The notes under the pieces: model-generated
Told to the model about the DNA's origin: nothing
Seen by the model: the letters and a program-made list of their open reading frames with translations, nothing else
Databases searched by the model: none
Translations under genes and position numbers: made by a program
In this document: in pieces, positions 35,611-43,938 of the stretch
Layout: the number at the start of each line of letters is the position of its first letter
How positions within the stretch are numbered: position 1 is the stretch's first letter
NCBI GenBank assembly: GCA_025355875.1
Contig: JANXYV010000100.1
Span: 20,242 to 84,241 of the forward strand
Direction of reading: 5' to 3'
Length of the DNA: 64,000 nt
DNA from: Prolixibacteraceae bacterium
Lineage (GTDB): Bacteria; Bacteroidota; Bacteroidia; Bacteroidales; Prolixibacteraceae

Positions 35611-35616
35611 TCCTTT

Positions 35617-38415
35617 TTATTTCCTCTTCTGATCCTCCAGCCGGTAGTCCGGTTTTTCTTTCTGGTCTTCCTGCATGTCTTCTACATCATCAATCAAAGG
35701 CGACTCTTTCACCGCTTTCCAGTCAAATTTTTCGTCAAGTGGAGTCAGGGCTTTTTTGGGATCAAAAATCCGCAGATCGACCTCAACGGCATGGAAAGGA
35801 GTAAAATCAGGTTTTGCCTGAAAAAAATCTGCAAAGTCGTTGGCGGCGGCATCGTATTGGTTCAGGTAGGGAAGTCCAAGCACATTCCAGAAGGTTTTAA
35901 AAATACTTCCGAAGCTGTAATGTACTTTCGAAACGTAATTCCTTTTGCTGTAAGGCGAGATCACCATCAGCACACTGCGGTGCGCGTCAACATGATCAAT
36001 TCCGTTCTGGGCATCGTCTTCCGTAATGACGATGGCCATGTTTTTCCAGAAAGGAGTGTGAGACAGATATTCCACAATCCGGCCAACAGCAAGGTCGTTA
36101 TCGGCCATATAGCTTTCGCGGAACGGATAACCCGCATCGGGACGCTCATCAGCACCATGATCGTTCGGAATAATCACCGTAACCACCGAAGGCATTGCAG
36201 TTCCCGTTTTGATCCACTTGTCGTCAAATTCTTTCATAAACTGATTAATCCTGAATTGGTCGGGAATTCCCATGTTGAACGTTGGATAAGTTTGGGAAGT
36301 TCTCGAAAACATCGGTAGTGGTACCGGGAAATTCACATATTGTTTAATGCCGGTATATTTAAAAGAGTTTTCGTAAAAGGCTGGTTCGAACATGACCCCA
36401 AATCCAAAATTGTAGAACCCGACCTTGTTCCGCTCCAGATGTTCCCACATCGATCCGGCCTCGTTGTAATCTTCCGGATAAATGGCGCCTGCTGATCCGT
36501 TCATGGCTAGGCTTCCCGGCGCTTTCGACTTTTCGTTGTACGAACGGTTGCCCCCATAACTAGCCACAGTAGTCGTTTCCACCCATTCGTTGGGATAAGT
36601 ATTCACGAGCCAGCGGTGTCCGTCGGCCGAAACATCAGAGTCGACATAAAAATTGTCGGATATTCCGAATTCGTTAGCCAGCTTCAGGTGATTGGGCATA
36701 ACAGTGGCATTTTCGATCTTCAGGGTTCGGTTCCGGTTGGTGAAATTTGCTCTGTGACCATACCGGGCAATCGTGGCATCGCCGTTCCCTTTCTTCAGTT
36801 GTCCGAAAATCTCATCGTAGGTGCGGTTTTCCTTGGAAATGAATACCAGGTATTTGATCGGAGATTCCTTTTCTCCCCCAAAAACGGGGATCGGATTGTT
36901 TGCCCTCCGTTTCTGAACTTTCGAGTAATCTTCGATCTTATAGTTGTTGCGGATGGTTTGTTTGGTGAGCTTTTCCAACGATTTTTCGTCCGGAATTTTC
37001 ATCAGCGAAACCGAGCCTTTCATCAGATTCCCAATATAGCTTCCCGATTTCCATTCCTGAAAATTTTTTCCAGCATTGGGTCCGCTTCCAAATCCTTTGG
37101 CATTGCTTACCACCAGCGATTTCCCGTCGGGAGTAACCTCTAGTTTGGATGGGAACCAGCCAGAAGGAATATGTCCGATTACTTTCAGGCTAGGAATATC
37201 TATCACACCAACCGCGTTCACTCCCGCTTCAGCCACAAAAAGTTTTTTCTGATCGGGAGAAACAGCCAGTCCGAAAGGGATCACGCCACGAAATTGTTTC
37301 ACAGCCGGATCTAATTTGAGCGGAATTTCAGCCACAATGGTATCGCGAGCGATGTCGATTACGGAAATATTATCGTTGGTTCCGTTGCTCACGAAAACAT
37401 AGCGATCGGTTGCAGCCAGCGAATTGGGACTTGATCCGCCCACCGCAGGGATTCCTTCAATCAATTCTCCTACCAGGACGCCGGTTTTTATTTTGGCCTG
37501 AATCTGTGGTTTCTTTGGATTTGTCACCGAAAACGACCACACTGAAAATGATTCGGGAACATTCGGTTCGCCAAGGCCGGGTATGTCGTTCGAACCAATC
37601 CGGGTTCCTTTTTTCATTTCTTCAGATCCATAACCAAAAGCAGGAAAATCGAGCGCTTTTTGGTAATCTTTTTCGGCTTCGATGTTTCCGATTTTGCTGT
37701 ACCCGAACATACCCACATTGGCTACATACACTTTTTGCAGGTTGGGCGAAAGGATGATCCCAAACGGATACCGACCGGTTTTTGCGCTGGCAACAATCTT
37801 TTTAGATTGAGTATCCACAACAACCATCCGGAAAAGCATCTGGTCGACTGCATAAAGGAAATGTCCGTCTTTGCTCAGTTTCAGATCGCCAATGTATCCA
37901 TCCGGACTGGGCAATCCGTTTTCGTCGACCGAACAACTCACTGAATCGAGTTTGGCGCCGGTATCAATCGAAAACAGATAAATCTTGTTTTGTTGTCCTC
38001 CGGCCACGTAAACAATACGGTTATCAGGAGAGATCGCTAATCCCATGAAAACCGAAGCGAGCACACCTTTGTTGGTCTCAGGTCCGGGTGGAACCTGCAG
38101 GACGATAGGTTTGGCCGAATTTAGGTTCCTGATGATGGAAATGGAAAGTGGAGAAGTGCCTGAATTTGCCGTTACTGCGATGCTTCCGTCAGCGCTCAGC
38201 GTTAACCCAAAAGGATGGGGCGCCACTTCGATTGATTTTCCAAAAGGCGTGACAAACCTGCCATTGGGAATAATGGTTTCTCCGGATTTATTGATTTGAG
38301 TAGGTAAACTTCCTGAAGGAGAAGAAACCACTTTTAGTTTTGAATCCATTGGCTGACCGAAGGAATGGCTCAAAATCAAGCTGAAAATGAAAACAGAAAC
38401 GAATTTTAAATACAT
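35617..38415 (-). CDS. YncE-like beta-propeller / alkaline-phosphatase-fold phosphoesterase fusion
   Basis: A 932-residue exported protein (signal MYLKFVSVFIFSLILSHSFGQ). The N-terminal half, to about residue 470, is a YVTN/YncE-type propeller with repeated strands (VSNGTNDNISVIDIARDTIVAEIPL, FVAEAGVNAVGVIDIPSLKVIGHIPSG). The C-terminal half is a phosphoesterase of the alkaline-phosphatase superfamily (YLVFISKENRTYDEIFGQ, FYVDSDVSADGHRW, VIIPNDHGADERPDAGYP, AIVITEDDAQNGIDHVDAHRS). This two-part arrangement is common in Bacteroidota but uncharacterised. The phosphatase half is similar to bacterial acid phosphatase/phospholipase C-like enzymes. The propeller may bind a protein or the substrate. 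Confidence 0.88.
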   Translation of the reverse strand: MYLKFVSVFIFSLILSHSFGQPMDSKLKVVSSPSGSLPTQINKSGETIIPNGRFVTPFGKSIEVAPHPFGLTLSADGSIAVTANSGTSPLSISIIRNLNSAKPIVLQVPPGPETNKGVLASVFMGLAISPDNRIVYVAGGQQNKIYLFSIDTGAKLDSVSCSVDENGLPSPDGYIGDLKLSKDGHFLYAVDQMLFRMVVVDTQSKKIVASAKTGRYPFGIILSPNLQKVYVANVGMFGYSKIGNIEAEKDYQKALDFPAFGYGSEEMKKGTRIGSNDIPGLGEPNVPESFSVWSFSVTNPKKPQIQAKIKTGVLVGELIEGIPAVGGSSPNSLAATDRYVFVSNGTNDNISVIDIARDTIVAEIPLKLDPAVKQFRGVIPFGLAVSPDQKKLFVAEAGVNAVGVIDIPSLKVIGHIPSGWFPSKLEVTPDGKSLVVSNAKGFGSGPNAGKNFQEWKSGSYIGNLMKGSVSLMKIPDEKSLEKLTKQTIRNNYKIEDYSKVQKRRANNPIPVFGGEKESPIKYLVFISKENRTYDEIFGQLKKGNGDATIARYGHRANFTNRNRTLKIENATVMPNHLKLANEFGISDNFYVDSDVSADGHRWLVNTYPNEWVETTTVASYGGNRSYNEKSKAPGSLAMNGSAGAIYPEDYNEAGSMWEHLERNKVGFYNFGFGVMFEPAFYENSFKYTGIKQYVNFPVPLPMFSRTSQTYPTFNMGIPDQFRINQFMKEFDDKWIKTGTAMPSVVTVIIPNDHGADERPDAGYPFRESYMADNDLAVGRIVEYLSHTPFWKNMAIVITEDDAQNGIDHVDAHRSVLMVISPYSKRNYVSKVHYSFGSIFKTFWNVLGLPYLNQYDAAANDFADFFQAKPDFTPFHAVEVDLRIFDPKKALTPLDEKFDWKAVKESPLIDDVEDMQEDQKEKPDYRLEDQKRK

Positions 38416-38573
38416 GACCTAGGATTTTAACGGCATGAAGATAAAGTTTCCAGATTACATTCAGATCACAAAAATGTCAGGTTGTTATGGAAGTTTTTGA
38501 CTGGCAAATTCAGGCAAAACTCTAAAAATTGTTAAACATGTGCAAATCTCCCGATGCGCTTGATAAAAAGACG

Positions 38574-38581
38574 TATTTTTG
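38574..38581 (+). promoter_or_regulatory. -7 box (TATTTTTG) for the mannosyltransferase gene
   Basis: Exact TAnnTTTG match 19 bp before the GTG start at 38601. This argues against the further upstream ATG as the start, since transcription would begin after it. Confidence 0.45.
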
Positions 38582-38600
38582 TTTGAAAATAGAGAAACCC

Positions 38601-39341
38601 GTGCATCAAAACCTGGTATTAATCCCAACTTATAACGAAAAGGAAAACGTCGAACGGATGATCCGGAAGGTTTTTTCGTTGAAAACCCCTTTTGAAATCC
38701 TGATTATTGACGACAATTCCCCGGATGGAACTGCCGCAATCGTTGACCTGTTAATTCCTGAATTTCGAGCCAAACTTCATATTCTGAAGCGAACCGGGAA
38801 GCAGGGATTGGGAAAAGCATATCTGGCCGGTTTTCACTGGGCGCTCGAACGTTCATACGATTATGTTTTTGAAATGGATAGCGATTTTTCGCACAATCCA
38901 GACGATTTGGAACGTTTGTATGAAACCTGTGTCACACGGAAGGCGGGACTGGTGATCGGTTCACGATATATTTCAGGAATTAATGTTGTAAACTGGCCGC
39001 TTGGTCGGGTGCTGATGTCATATCTGGCGTCGGTTTACGTGCGTACCGTGACCCGCATGAAAATTATGGATTCGACCGCCGGATTTAAATGCTATGACCG
39101 AAAAGTTTTGGAAACGATCGATTTCGACAACATCCGGCTGAAAGGATACGGATTTCAGATTGAAATGAAATTTAAAACCTGGAAACATGGTTTTAAAATC
39201 GTTGAAGTGCCTATCATCTTTACCGACCGACAATTAGGAACCTCGAAAATGAGCGGCGGTATTTTTAACGAAGCGCTTTGGGGAGTGCTGAAAATGAAGA
39301 TCAGAAGCTGGTTCACCGATTATCGGATAAAAAAGCAATAA
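38601..39341 (+). CDS. polyprenol-phosphate mannosyltransferase (Dpm1-type GT2)
   Basis: A 246-residue GT2 enzyme that moves mannose from GDP-mannose to a polyprenyl phosphate on the inner face of the inner membrane. Visible are NLVLIPTYNEKENV, the nucleotide-binding DDNSPDGT, the DxD metal motif in FEMDSDFSHNP, and the acceptor region VPIIFTDRQLGTSKM. It has no C-terminal membrane domain, so it is of the short, soluble type. I prefer GTG 38601: the family usually begins right at this strand and a -7 box lies just upstream. ATG 38538 in the same frame would add 21 residues. The manC gene in this window could supply its GDP-mannose. Confidence 0.87.
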   Translation: MHQNLVLIPTYNEKENVERMIRKVFSLKTPFEILIIDDNSPDGTAAIVDLLIPEFRAKLHILKRTGKQGLGKAYLAGFHWALERSYDYVFEMDSDFSHNPDDLERLYETCVTRKAGLVIGSRYISGINVVNWPLGRVLMSYLASVYVRTVTRMKIMDSTAGFKCYDRKVLETIDFDNIRLKGYGFQIEMKFKTWKHGFKIVEVPIIFTDRQLGTSKMSGGIFNEALWGVLKMKIRSWFTDYRIKKQ

Positions 39342-39367
39342 TGCCAAAAAATAAATATCTCTGTTTT

Positions 39368-39390
39368 AAGACCGCAACAGCGGTCTTTTT
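39368..39390 (+). terminator. terminator after the mannosyltransferase gene
   Basis: An 8-bp perfect stem (39368-39375 with 39380-39387), a 4-base loop and a T-run. Confidence 0.85.
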
Positions 39391-39443
39391 GTTTATATAT
39401 TCAGTAATTTTGATTGAATTGTGCAAAAACAAAAAAGCCGGTT

Positions 39444-40787
39444 ATGAAAACACTCATTAAAAATGCCCAAATCATCAATGAAGGACAAATTTTCAAAGGG
39501 GCAGTCCTGATTGACGGAGAGCTGATTGCCCGGATTTTTGCCGGCGATGTCAGTCCCGATGAAACAACTTATGGCGCAATTGTGATTGATGCAGCAGGGA
39601 AATACCTAATTCCGGGTGTAATCGACGATCAGGTGCATTTTCGCGAACCGGGATTGCTGCACAAAGGCGAGATTGCCACTGAATCGAGGGCTGCCGTGGC
39701 TGGTGGTGTGACTTCGTACATGGAAATGCCCAATACCAATCCACAGTCGGTCACGCAGGAATTACTGGAAGAGAAATACCGGCGGGCAGCTGAAGTTTCT
39801 GCCGCCAACTATTCTTTTTACATGGGCGCCACTAACGACAACCTGGACGAAGTGCTGAAGACGGACGGTTCAAAGGTTTGTGGAATTAAAATTTTCATGG
39901 GTTCATCCACCGGAAATATGCTGGTCGATAATGAAGATGTGCTTTCAGAAATATTCCGGAATACCAAATTACTGGTGGCTACCCATTGCGAAGATGAACC
40001 GACAATCATCCGTAATACCGCCACTTACCGCGAGAAATATGGTGAGTTTGTTCCGATTTCGGCGCATCCGAAAATCAGGAGCGCCGAATCCTGTTTCAAA
40101 TCCTCGTCGAAAGCTGTTGAACTGGCCACTAAATTTGGAACACGCTTGCATGTTTTGCATCTTTCAACTGCCGATGAAATGAAGCTCTTCAGCCCCGGAC
40201 CAGTCAAAGAAAAGCAAATTACTGCCGAGGTTTGTGTGCACCATTTGTGGTTCGACGAACACGACTATATCATCTACGGAAACCTGATCAAATGGAACCC
40301 GGCCATTAAATCGGCTGACGACAAGGCTGCACTTTGGGAAGCTTTGCTGAGCGACCGTATTGATGTGGTGGCCACCGACCATGCGCCTCATACGATTTTA
40401 GAGAAAGACCATTCGTATTTTAAAGCGCCCTCAGGCGGACCTTTGGTTCAACATTCGCTGACGGCCATGCTCGAAATGAGCCGGAAAGGAAAGATTTCGC
40501 AGGAACGAGTGATTGAAAAAATGTGCCATGCCCCTGCTGATCTCTTCCGAATTGATCGCCGTGGCTACATCCGCGAAGGCTATTTTGCCGATCTGGTGTT
40601 GATTGATCCGGCGCAATCGTGGGTGGTTTCACACGAAAACATCCTGTACAAATGCGGCTGGTCGCCTTTCGATGGCACTGAATTCACAAACAAAGTGACC
40701 CACACTTTTGTAAACGGAGATTTGGTTTATTCGAATGGTGCCGTGCATTCCGGGAAAATAGGGAAGAGGCTGGAGTTTAACCGATAG
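39444..40787 (+). CDS. pyrC: dihydroorotase (Bacteroidota type)
   Basis: A 447-residue amidohydrolase that cyclises carbamoyl-aspartate to dihydroorotate in pyrimidine synthesis. I chose ATG 39444. The segment after strand 1 reads DDQVHFREPG (Q63, H65), so the first His of the usual HxH metal pair is Gln. I recall this variant from other Bacteroidota dihydroorotases. The remaining site is present: KIFMGSSTGNM (bridging Lys replacement region), THCEDE, HVLHLSTADE and DVVATDHAPH. Allantoinase or hydantoinase are less likely alternatives given the REPG and ATDHAPH motifs. It is monocistronic. Confidence 0.9.
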   Translation: MKTLIKNAQIINEGQIFKGAVLIDGELIARIFAGDVSPDETTYGAIVIDAAGKYLIPGVIDDQVHFREPGLLHKGEIATESRAAVAGGVTSYMEMPNTNPQSVTQELLEEKYRRAAEVSAANYSFYMGATNDNLDEVLKTDGSKVCGIKIFMGSSTGNMLVDNEDVLSEIFRNTKLLVATHCEDEPTIIRNTATYREKYGEFVPISAHPKIRSAESCFKSSSKAVELATKFGTRLHVLHLSTADEMKLFSPGPVKEKQITAEVCVHHLWFDEHDYIIYGNLIKWNPAIKSADDKAALWEALLSDRIDVVATDHAPHTILEKDHSYFKAPSGGPLVQHSLTAMLEMSRKGKISQERVIEKMCHAPADLFRIDRRGYIREGYFADLVLIDPAQSWVVSHENILYKCGWSPFDGTEFTNKVTHTFVNGDLVYSNGAVHSGKIGKRLEFNR

Positions 40788-40842
40788 GAATGAGGAAAAT
40801 TATTATTCAGGATCTTTGTCGGACATAAAACCACTAGCTTAC

Positions 40843-40886
40843 AAAAAAGAAAAGAGGCTCCGTTTCCGAAGCCTTTTTTCTTTTTT
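40843..40886. terminator. bidirectional terminator between pyrC and the coiled-coil lipoprotein gene
   Basis: 17-bp arms (40843-40859 with 40870-40886), one mismatch, composed of A-rich and T-rich outer ends around AGGCT/AGCC. Suits both convergent genes. Confidence 0.75.
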
Positions 40887-40893
40887 CTTTTTT

Positions 40894-41766
40894 CTATTCT
40901 ACTACAATCAGCAGGTATTTCGATGCTTTCCAGAAATCTTCCGGTTTGTCAATCACCAGGCTTTCAACTGTTTTTTTGTCGGTCAGTGCAAAATGATAAG
41001 AGCCGTCCGGATGGAAGGAAACAAGTTTGGCTTTTTTGGTATTCAAAGGTAATTTGGTGAACTCGCGGATGTCAATTTTCATGAAATAGTCGCGGTTAAA
41101 ATCTTTCTTTATTTTCAGTGTTTTCCCCATTCCCAGAACGCCGCCTTCTTTTTCAATCACATTCTTTTCGGTCAGTTCCTTCTTGGTTCCAAAGGCATAA
41201 TAGGCGGTATTCATGGCAATGGTCTGCGCATCGATGGCGGCATTTTTTTCTTTAATAGTTTTTTCACTTTCGGCGGTAATGGTTTCGATTTTCTGGTTCA
41301 ATCCGGCCACGTCGACATGAAGTTTTTCCAGATCCTGTTTCAGACTGGCAATTTCGGTATCTTTTTCACCAACGGTTTTGGTCAGATTATCGATCATTTT
41401 TTGAAGTTCGGCAATTTTCAGGTTCGAATTCCGGAGTTTCCCCTGAAGCGACTGAACCAGTTCCTTGTTTTTCTGGAGCAGGTTATTGATTTGGGCAATG
41501 TCTTCGAGAATCCGTTTTTTTGCTTCCGCTTTGAGCTCAGTTCCGGGAGTAGTCTGAACCGAAACAATTTTTTCGATGGTTTTGATCGAGTCCAGGTTGC
41601 CCTGAATTTCGTTCATGGCACCAATGAACTGTAGGATGGAATTGTCTTTTTGAACGCCCAGGGCAGCAATGCTATCCTGTTTGGCCTGCATACGTGCAAT
41701 TTCTTTTTTATGCTGGCCACACGAAACCAACACCATAACTGATAAAACAAACAATAACTTTTTCAT
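40894..41766 (-). CDS. coiled-coil lipoprotein of unknown function
   Basis: A 290-residue predicted lipoprotein (MKKLLFVLSVMVLVSCGQ, lipobox LVSC). Residues about 20-170 form long heptad-rich helices (KIAELQKMIDNLTKTVGEKDTEIASLKQDL). The last 110 residues are a compact globular domain (YYAFGTKKELTEKNVIEKEGGVLGMGKTLKIKKDFNRDYFMKIDI) that I have seen in conserved Bacteroidota hypothetical proteins. The role is unknown. The layout suggests an envelope-anchored spacer. It stands alone. Confidence 0.8.
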   Translation of the reverse strand: MKKLLFVLSVMVLVSCGQHKKEIARMQAKQDSIAALGVQKDNSILQFIGAMNEIQGNLDSIKTIEKIVSVQTTPGTELKAEAKKRILEDIAQINNLLQKNKELVQSLQGKLRNSNLKIAELQKMIDNLTKTVGEKDTEIASLKQDLEKLHVDVAGLNQKIETITAESEKTIKEKNAAIDAQTIAMNTAYYAFGTKKELTEKNVIEKEGGVLGMGKTLKIKKDFNRDYFMKIDIREFTKLPLNTKKAKLVSFHPDGSYHFALTDKKTVESLVIDKPEDFWKASKYLLIVVE

Positions 41767-41909
41767 TGGATTGGATTTAAAATGATTAAAAATTTTCGAT
41801 GCAAAAAAATGATGGTTAAGTTTTTGAAAACAATTGGTGAAGGTTCAGTACAAAAATAAGCAGCTTTTTGGTTTTTAGCAGATAACTGGCTCAAATATTG
41901 AAACGTGAA

Positions 41910-42776
41910 TCAGATATTTTTTATTGTACGGTTCTTTTTGCCTTGGGCAAGTTGAATCAGGTCAATTGATCTGCGCATTTCAATGATCCGTTTTTCGGTT
42001 TCATCGAATCCGATTTGAAAAATTTCGTCGGCTTTGTTGAAATCGAAGGTATTGAATTTTCGGGTTTCGGGCGGATCAATCACAAAATCGCATTTTGCCA
42101 GACTTTCCTTTACATTTTGACCCATTGCCAGCCTCAAGGTTCGTTCGGCGACAGCTTTTAATCCTGAAATTTGGTCTTCCTGACCATTGTAATTCACGTG
42201 TACGCCAATTAGAATCTGGCATTGGTCTCGGATGCAGTCCACTGGAAGGTTATTGAGCAATCCGCCATCGACATACGAATTCCCGTCAATGAGTTGAGGC
42301 TCAAAAATAATGGGAATTGAAGCCGATGCGATAACCCATTGAAAAAGCTTTCCTTCGTGTTTGATTTCCGACTTTCCGCTGTTGAGGTTCACCACCGAGC
42401 AGTAAAATGGTTTCTGAAGCGTTGAAAAGTCATCAGATTCAATATTCTGCTCTAGTAGGGAGGCGATTTTGCCGATGTCGATCAGCCCATTCGAAGGCAT
42501 TTGCCATTTGAACATCTTGACCATTTTATTCGACTTCACCAATTCAAGAATCCGTAAAGGTTCCATTCCGGCCGCATAAAACACTCCAACCAATGCCCCG
42601 GCGCTTGCCCCGGAAATGATTTCCGGTCGAATTCCGTGTTTATGAAGTGCTTCCAGAACACCGATATGAACAATCCCACGGGCTCCGCCTCCACTGAGCG
42701 CAATTCCAAATTTGAACGGCTTGGTATTCAGGTTCATGGATTTAAATTTTGTAATATAGGTTTCAATTACGTTCAT
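41910..42776 (-). CDS. patatin-like phospholipase
   Basis: A 288-residue lipid acyl hydrolase with a Ser-Asp dyad. The oxyanion loop SGGGARG (28-34), the nucleophile S58 in GASAG and the Asp in SYVDGGLLNN are all present. It has no signal peptide or outer-membrane domain, so it is cytoplasmic or membrane-peripheral. The start codon overlaps the stop of the upstream tocopherol-cyclase-like gene (ATGA), which supports start 42776 over the internal Met at 42737 and implies translational coupling. Confidence 0.9.
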   Translation of the reverse strand: MNVIETYITKFKSMNLNTKPFKFGIALSGGGARGIVHIGVLEALHKHGIRPEIISGASAGALVGVFYAAGMEPLRILELVKSNKMVKMFKWQMPSNGLIDIGKIASLLEQNIESDDFSTLQKPFYCSVVNLNSGKSEIKHEGKLFQWVIASASIPIIFEPQLIDGNSYVDGGLLNNLPVDCIRDQCQILIGVHVNYNGQEDQISGLKAVAERTLRLAMGQNVKESLAKCDFVIDPPETRKFNTFDFNKADEIFQIGFDETEKRIIEMRRSIDLIQLAQGKKNRTIKNI

Positions 42777-43750
42777 GACGAAATGATGATTTCATTGATT
42801 TTTCCTGCCACTTCCAGTCCGGTATTGCGGCCAATGTCGTTCAGAATTGTTTTTCCGGTTTTCCGGTCGGTCAGGTTTACCTCAACCAGGGCATTCATGC
42901 TTTCTTCAATCCGGCCATCCATCAGGCCCATGATGGGAGAAGCCAGGGCCGTTGAGGGTTCGCGGCGGGTCAGGATTTCGAGGGTGAAAATTTTGTTTTG
43001 CATCACCAGTTCAGCTCTTTCGGCATCGATCAGCGATTTTCGCAAGACGCTCTGATTGTAAGTTGTAAATTGGATAAGTCGGTCTCCAAGCCAAACGCCT
43101 GCGATGAAACCCACAAAAGAATAGCCCAGGTAAGGTATTTTAGCGATGGAAGTTTTGAGCGAAATTCCGGTCTGACTGAAATGGTTGGATTGGAGCCAAA
43201 GGTATGCACTTGGAAATGATTGGCCCCAGTCTTTCTCGGTATATCCGCGACCGGCATCGAAATTCATCGTTTCGTCGCCAAGCACGAGCTGCCCGCGAAT
43301 TGAATGATCCATACTCACAATTCCGTGGTAACATTCCATCAACGGCAGAAAAGAATACGGCCCCATAATTCCTGGCGAGTACCAGTGATTGGGCCATCTG
43401 ACATTTCCGGAGAACATCAATTCACCCTTGAGATCGGGTAAGTTCAGGCTGATTTTTTGTTCCGAAAATTGGTTTCCGTCGATTGCAATTTCAAAGCGGT
43501 TGGTGGCCGGAATGAACGATTCATAATCAAATTTGTGATAAACGGACGTGCGCTTCTTCCCATCGAGCACCTGAATAAAAGCCTGCCGTTTTCCTGTTGC
43601 GTCGATCGCAATTCCGGGAATAATGGCAAAGGCTTTTGTTTCAGCCTGATTGACCACTTTGAAGTACCAGCCTTCAAAATAGTTTTTTTTTCGGGTGCAT
43701 CCCTGGAATTGTTCAGGATGAAAAATCGATCTGATTTTTTGAAGTATCAT
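42773..43750 (-). CDS. tocopherol cyclase-like protein
   Basis: A 325-residue protein of the tocopherol-cyclase-like family: KKNYFEGWYFKVVN near the N-terminus and FDAGRGYTEKDWGQSFPSAYLWLQSNHF in the middle are the family's signature segments. Plant members cyclise prenylated quinols. Bacterial homologues outside cyanobacteria have no established reaction. It is translationally coupled to a patatin-like lipase, which suggests a lipid or prenyl-lipid substrate (inference). It is divergent from porW. Confidence 0.85.
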   Translation of the reverse strand: MILQKIRSIFHPEQFQGCTRKKNYFEGWYFKVVNQAETKAFAIIPGIAIDATGKRQAFIQVLDGKKRTSVYHKFDYESFIPATNRFEIAIDGNQFSEQKISLNLPDLKGELMFSGNVRWPNHWYSPGIMGPYSFLPLMECYHGIVSMDHSIRGQLVLGDETMNFDAGRGYTEKDWGQSFPSAYLWLQSNHFSQTGISLKTSIAKIPYLGYSFVGFIAGVWLGDRLIQFTTYNQSVLRKSLIDAERAELVMQNKIFTLEILTRREPSTALASPIMGLMDGRIEESMNALVEVNLTDRKTGKTILNDIGRNTGLEVAGKINEIIISS

Positions 43751-43911
43751 GGTGTGAAGTGTTGACCAGTTTAAGTTCTACAATTTAAGGCTTTCTTTCG
43801 GAATTTCTATGAAAGTTCGTAATATTGTGGGCGCTAAAAAATCGATGGTTATATTTCGGAAAGCTGCACTTAATAGGGATTTTGATACAATATTATTCCA
43901 GATTGGCAGTT

Positions 43912-43919
43912 TATCTTTG
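43912..43919 (+). promoter_or_regulatory. -7 box (TATCTTTG) upstream of porW
   Basis: Exact TAnnTTTG match 20 bp before the TTG start codon of porW, giving a very short leader and supporting that unusual start. A TTTG exists further up, but the spacing (27 bp) is too long. Confidence 0.45.
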
Positions 43920-43938
43920 AGGCAACAAAATTCAGCTA

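Noticed and set aside
35578..36318. 246-codon plus-strand ORF over the phosphoesterase 3' end
   Set aside because: Shadow frame. Its start lies in the GTCATT repeat.
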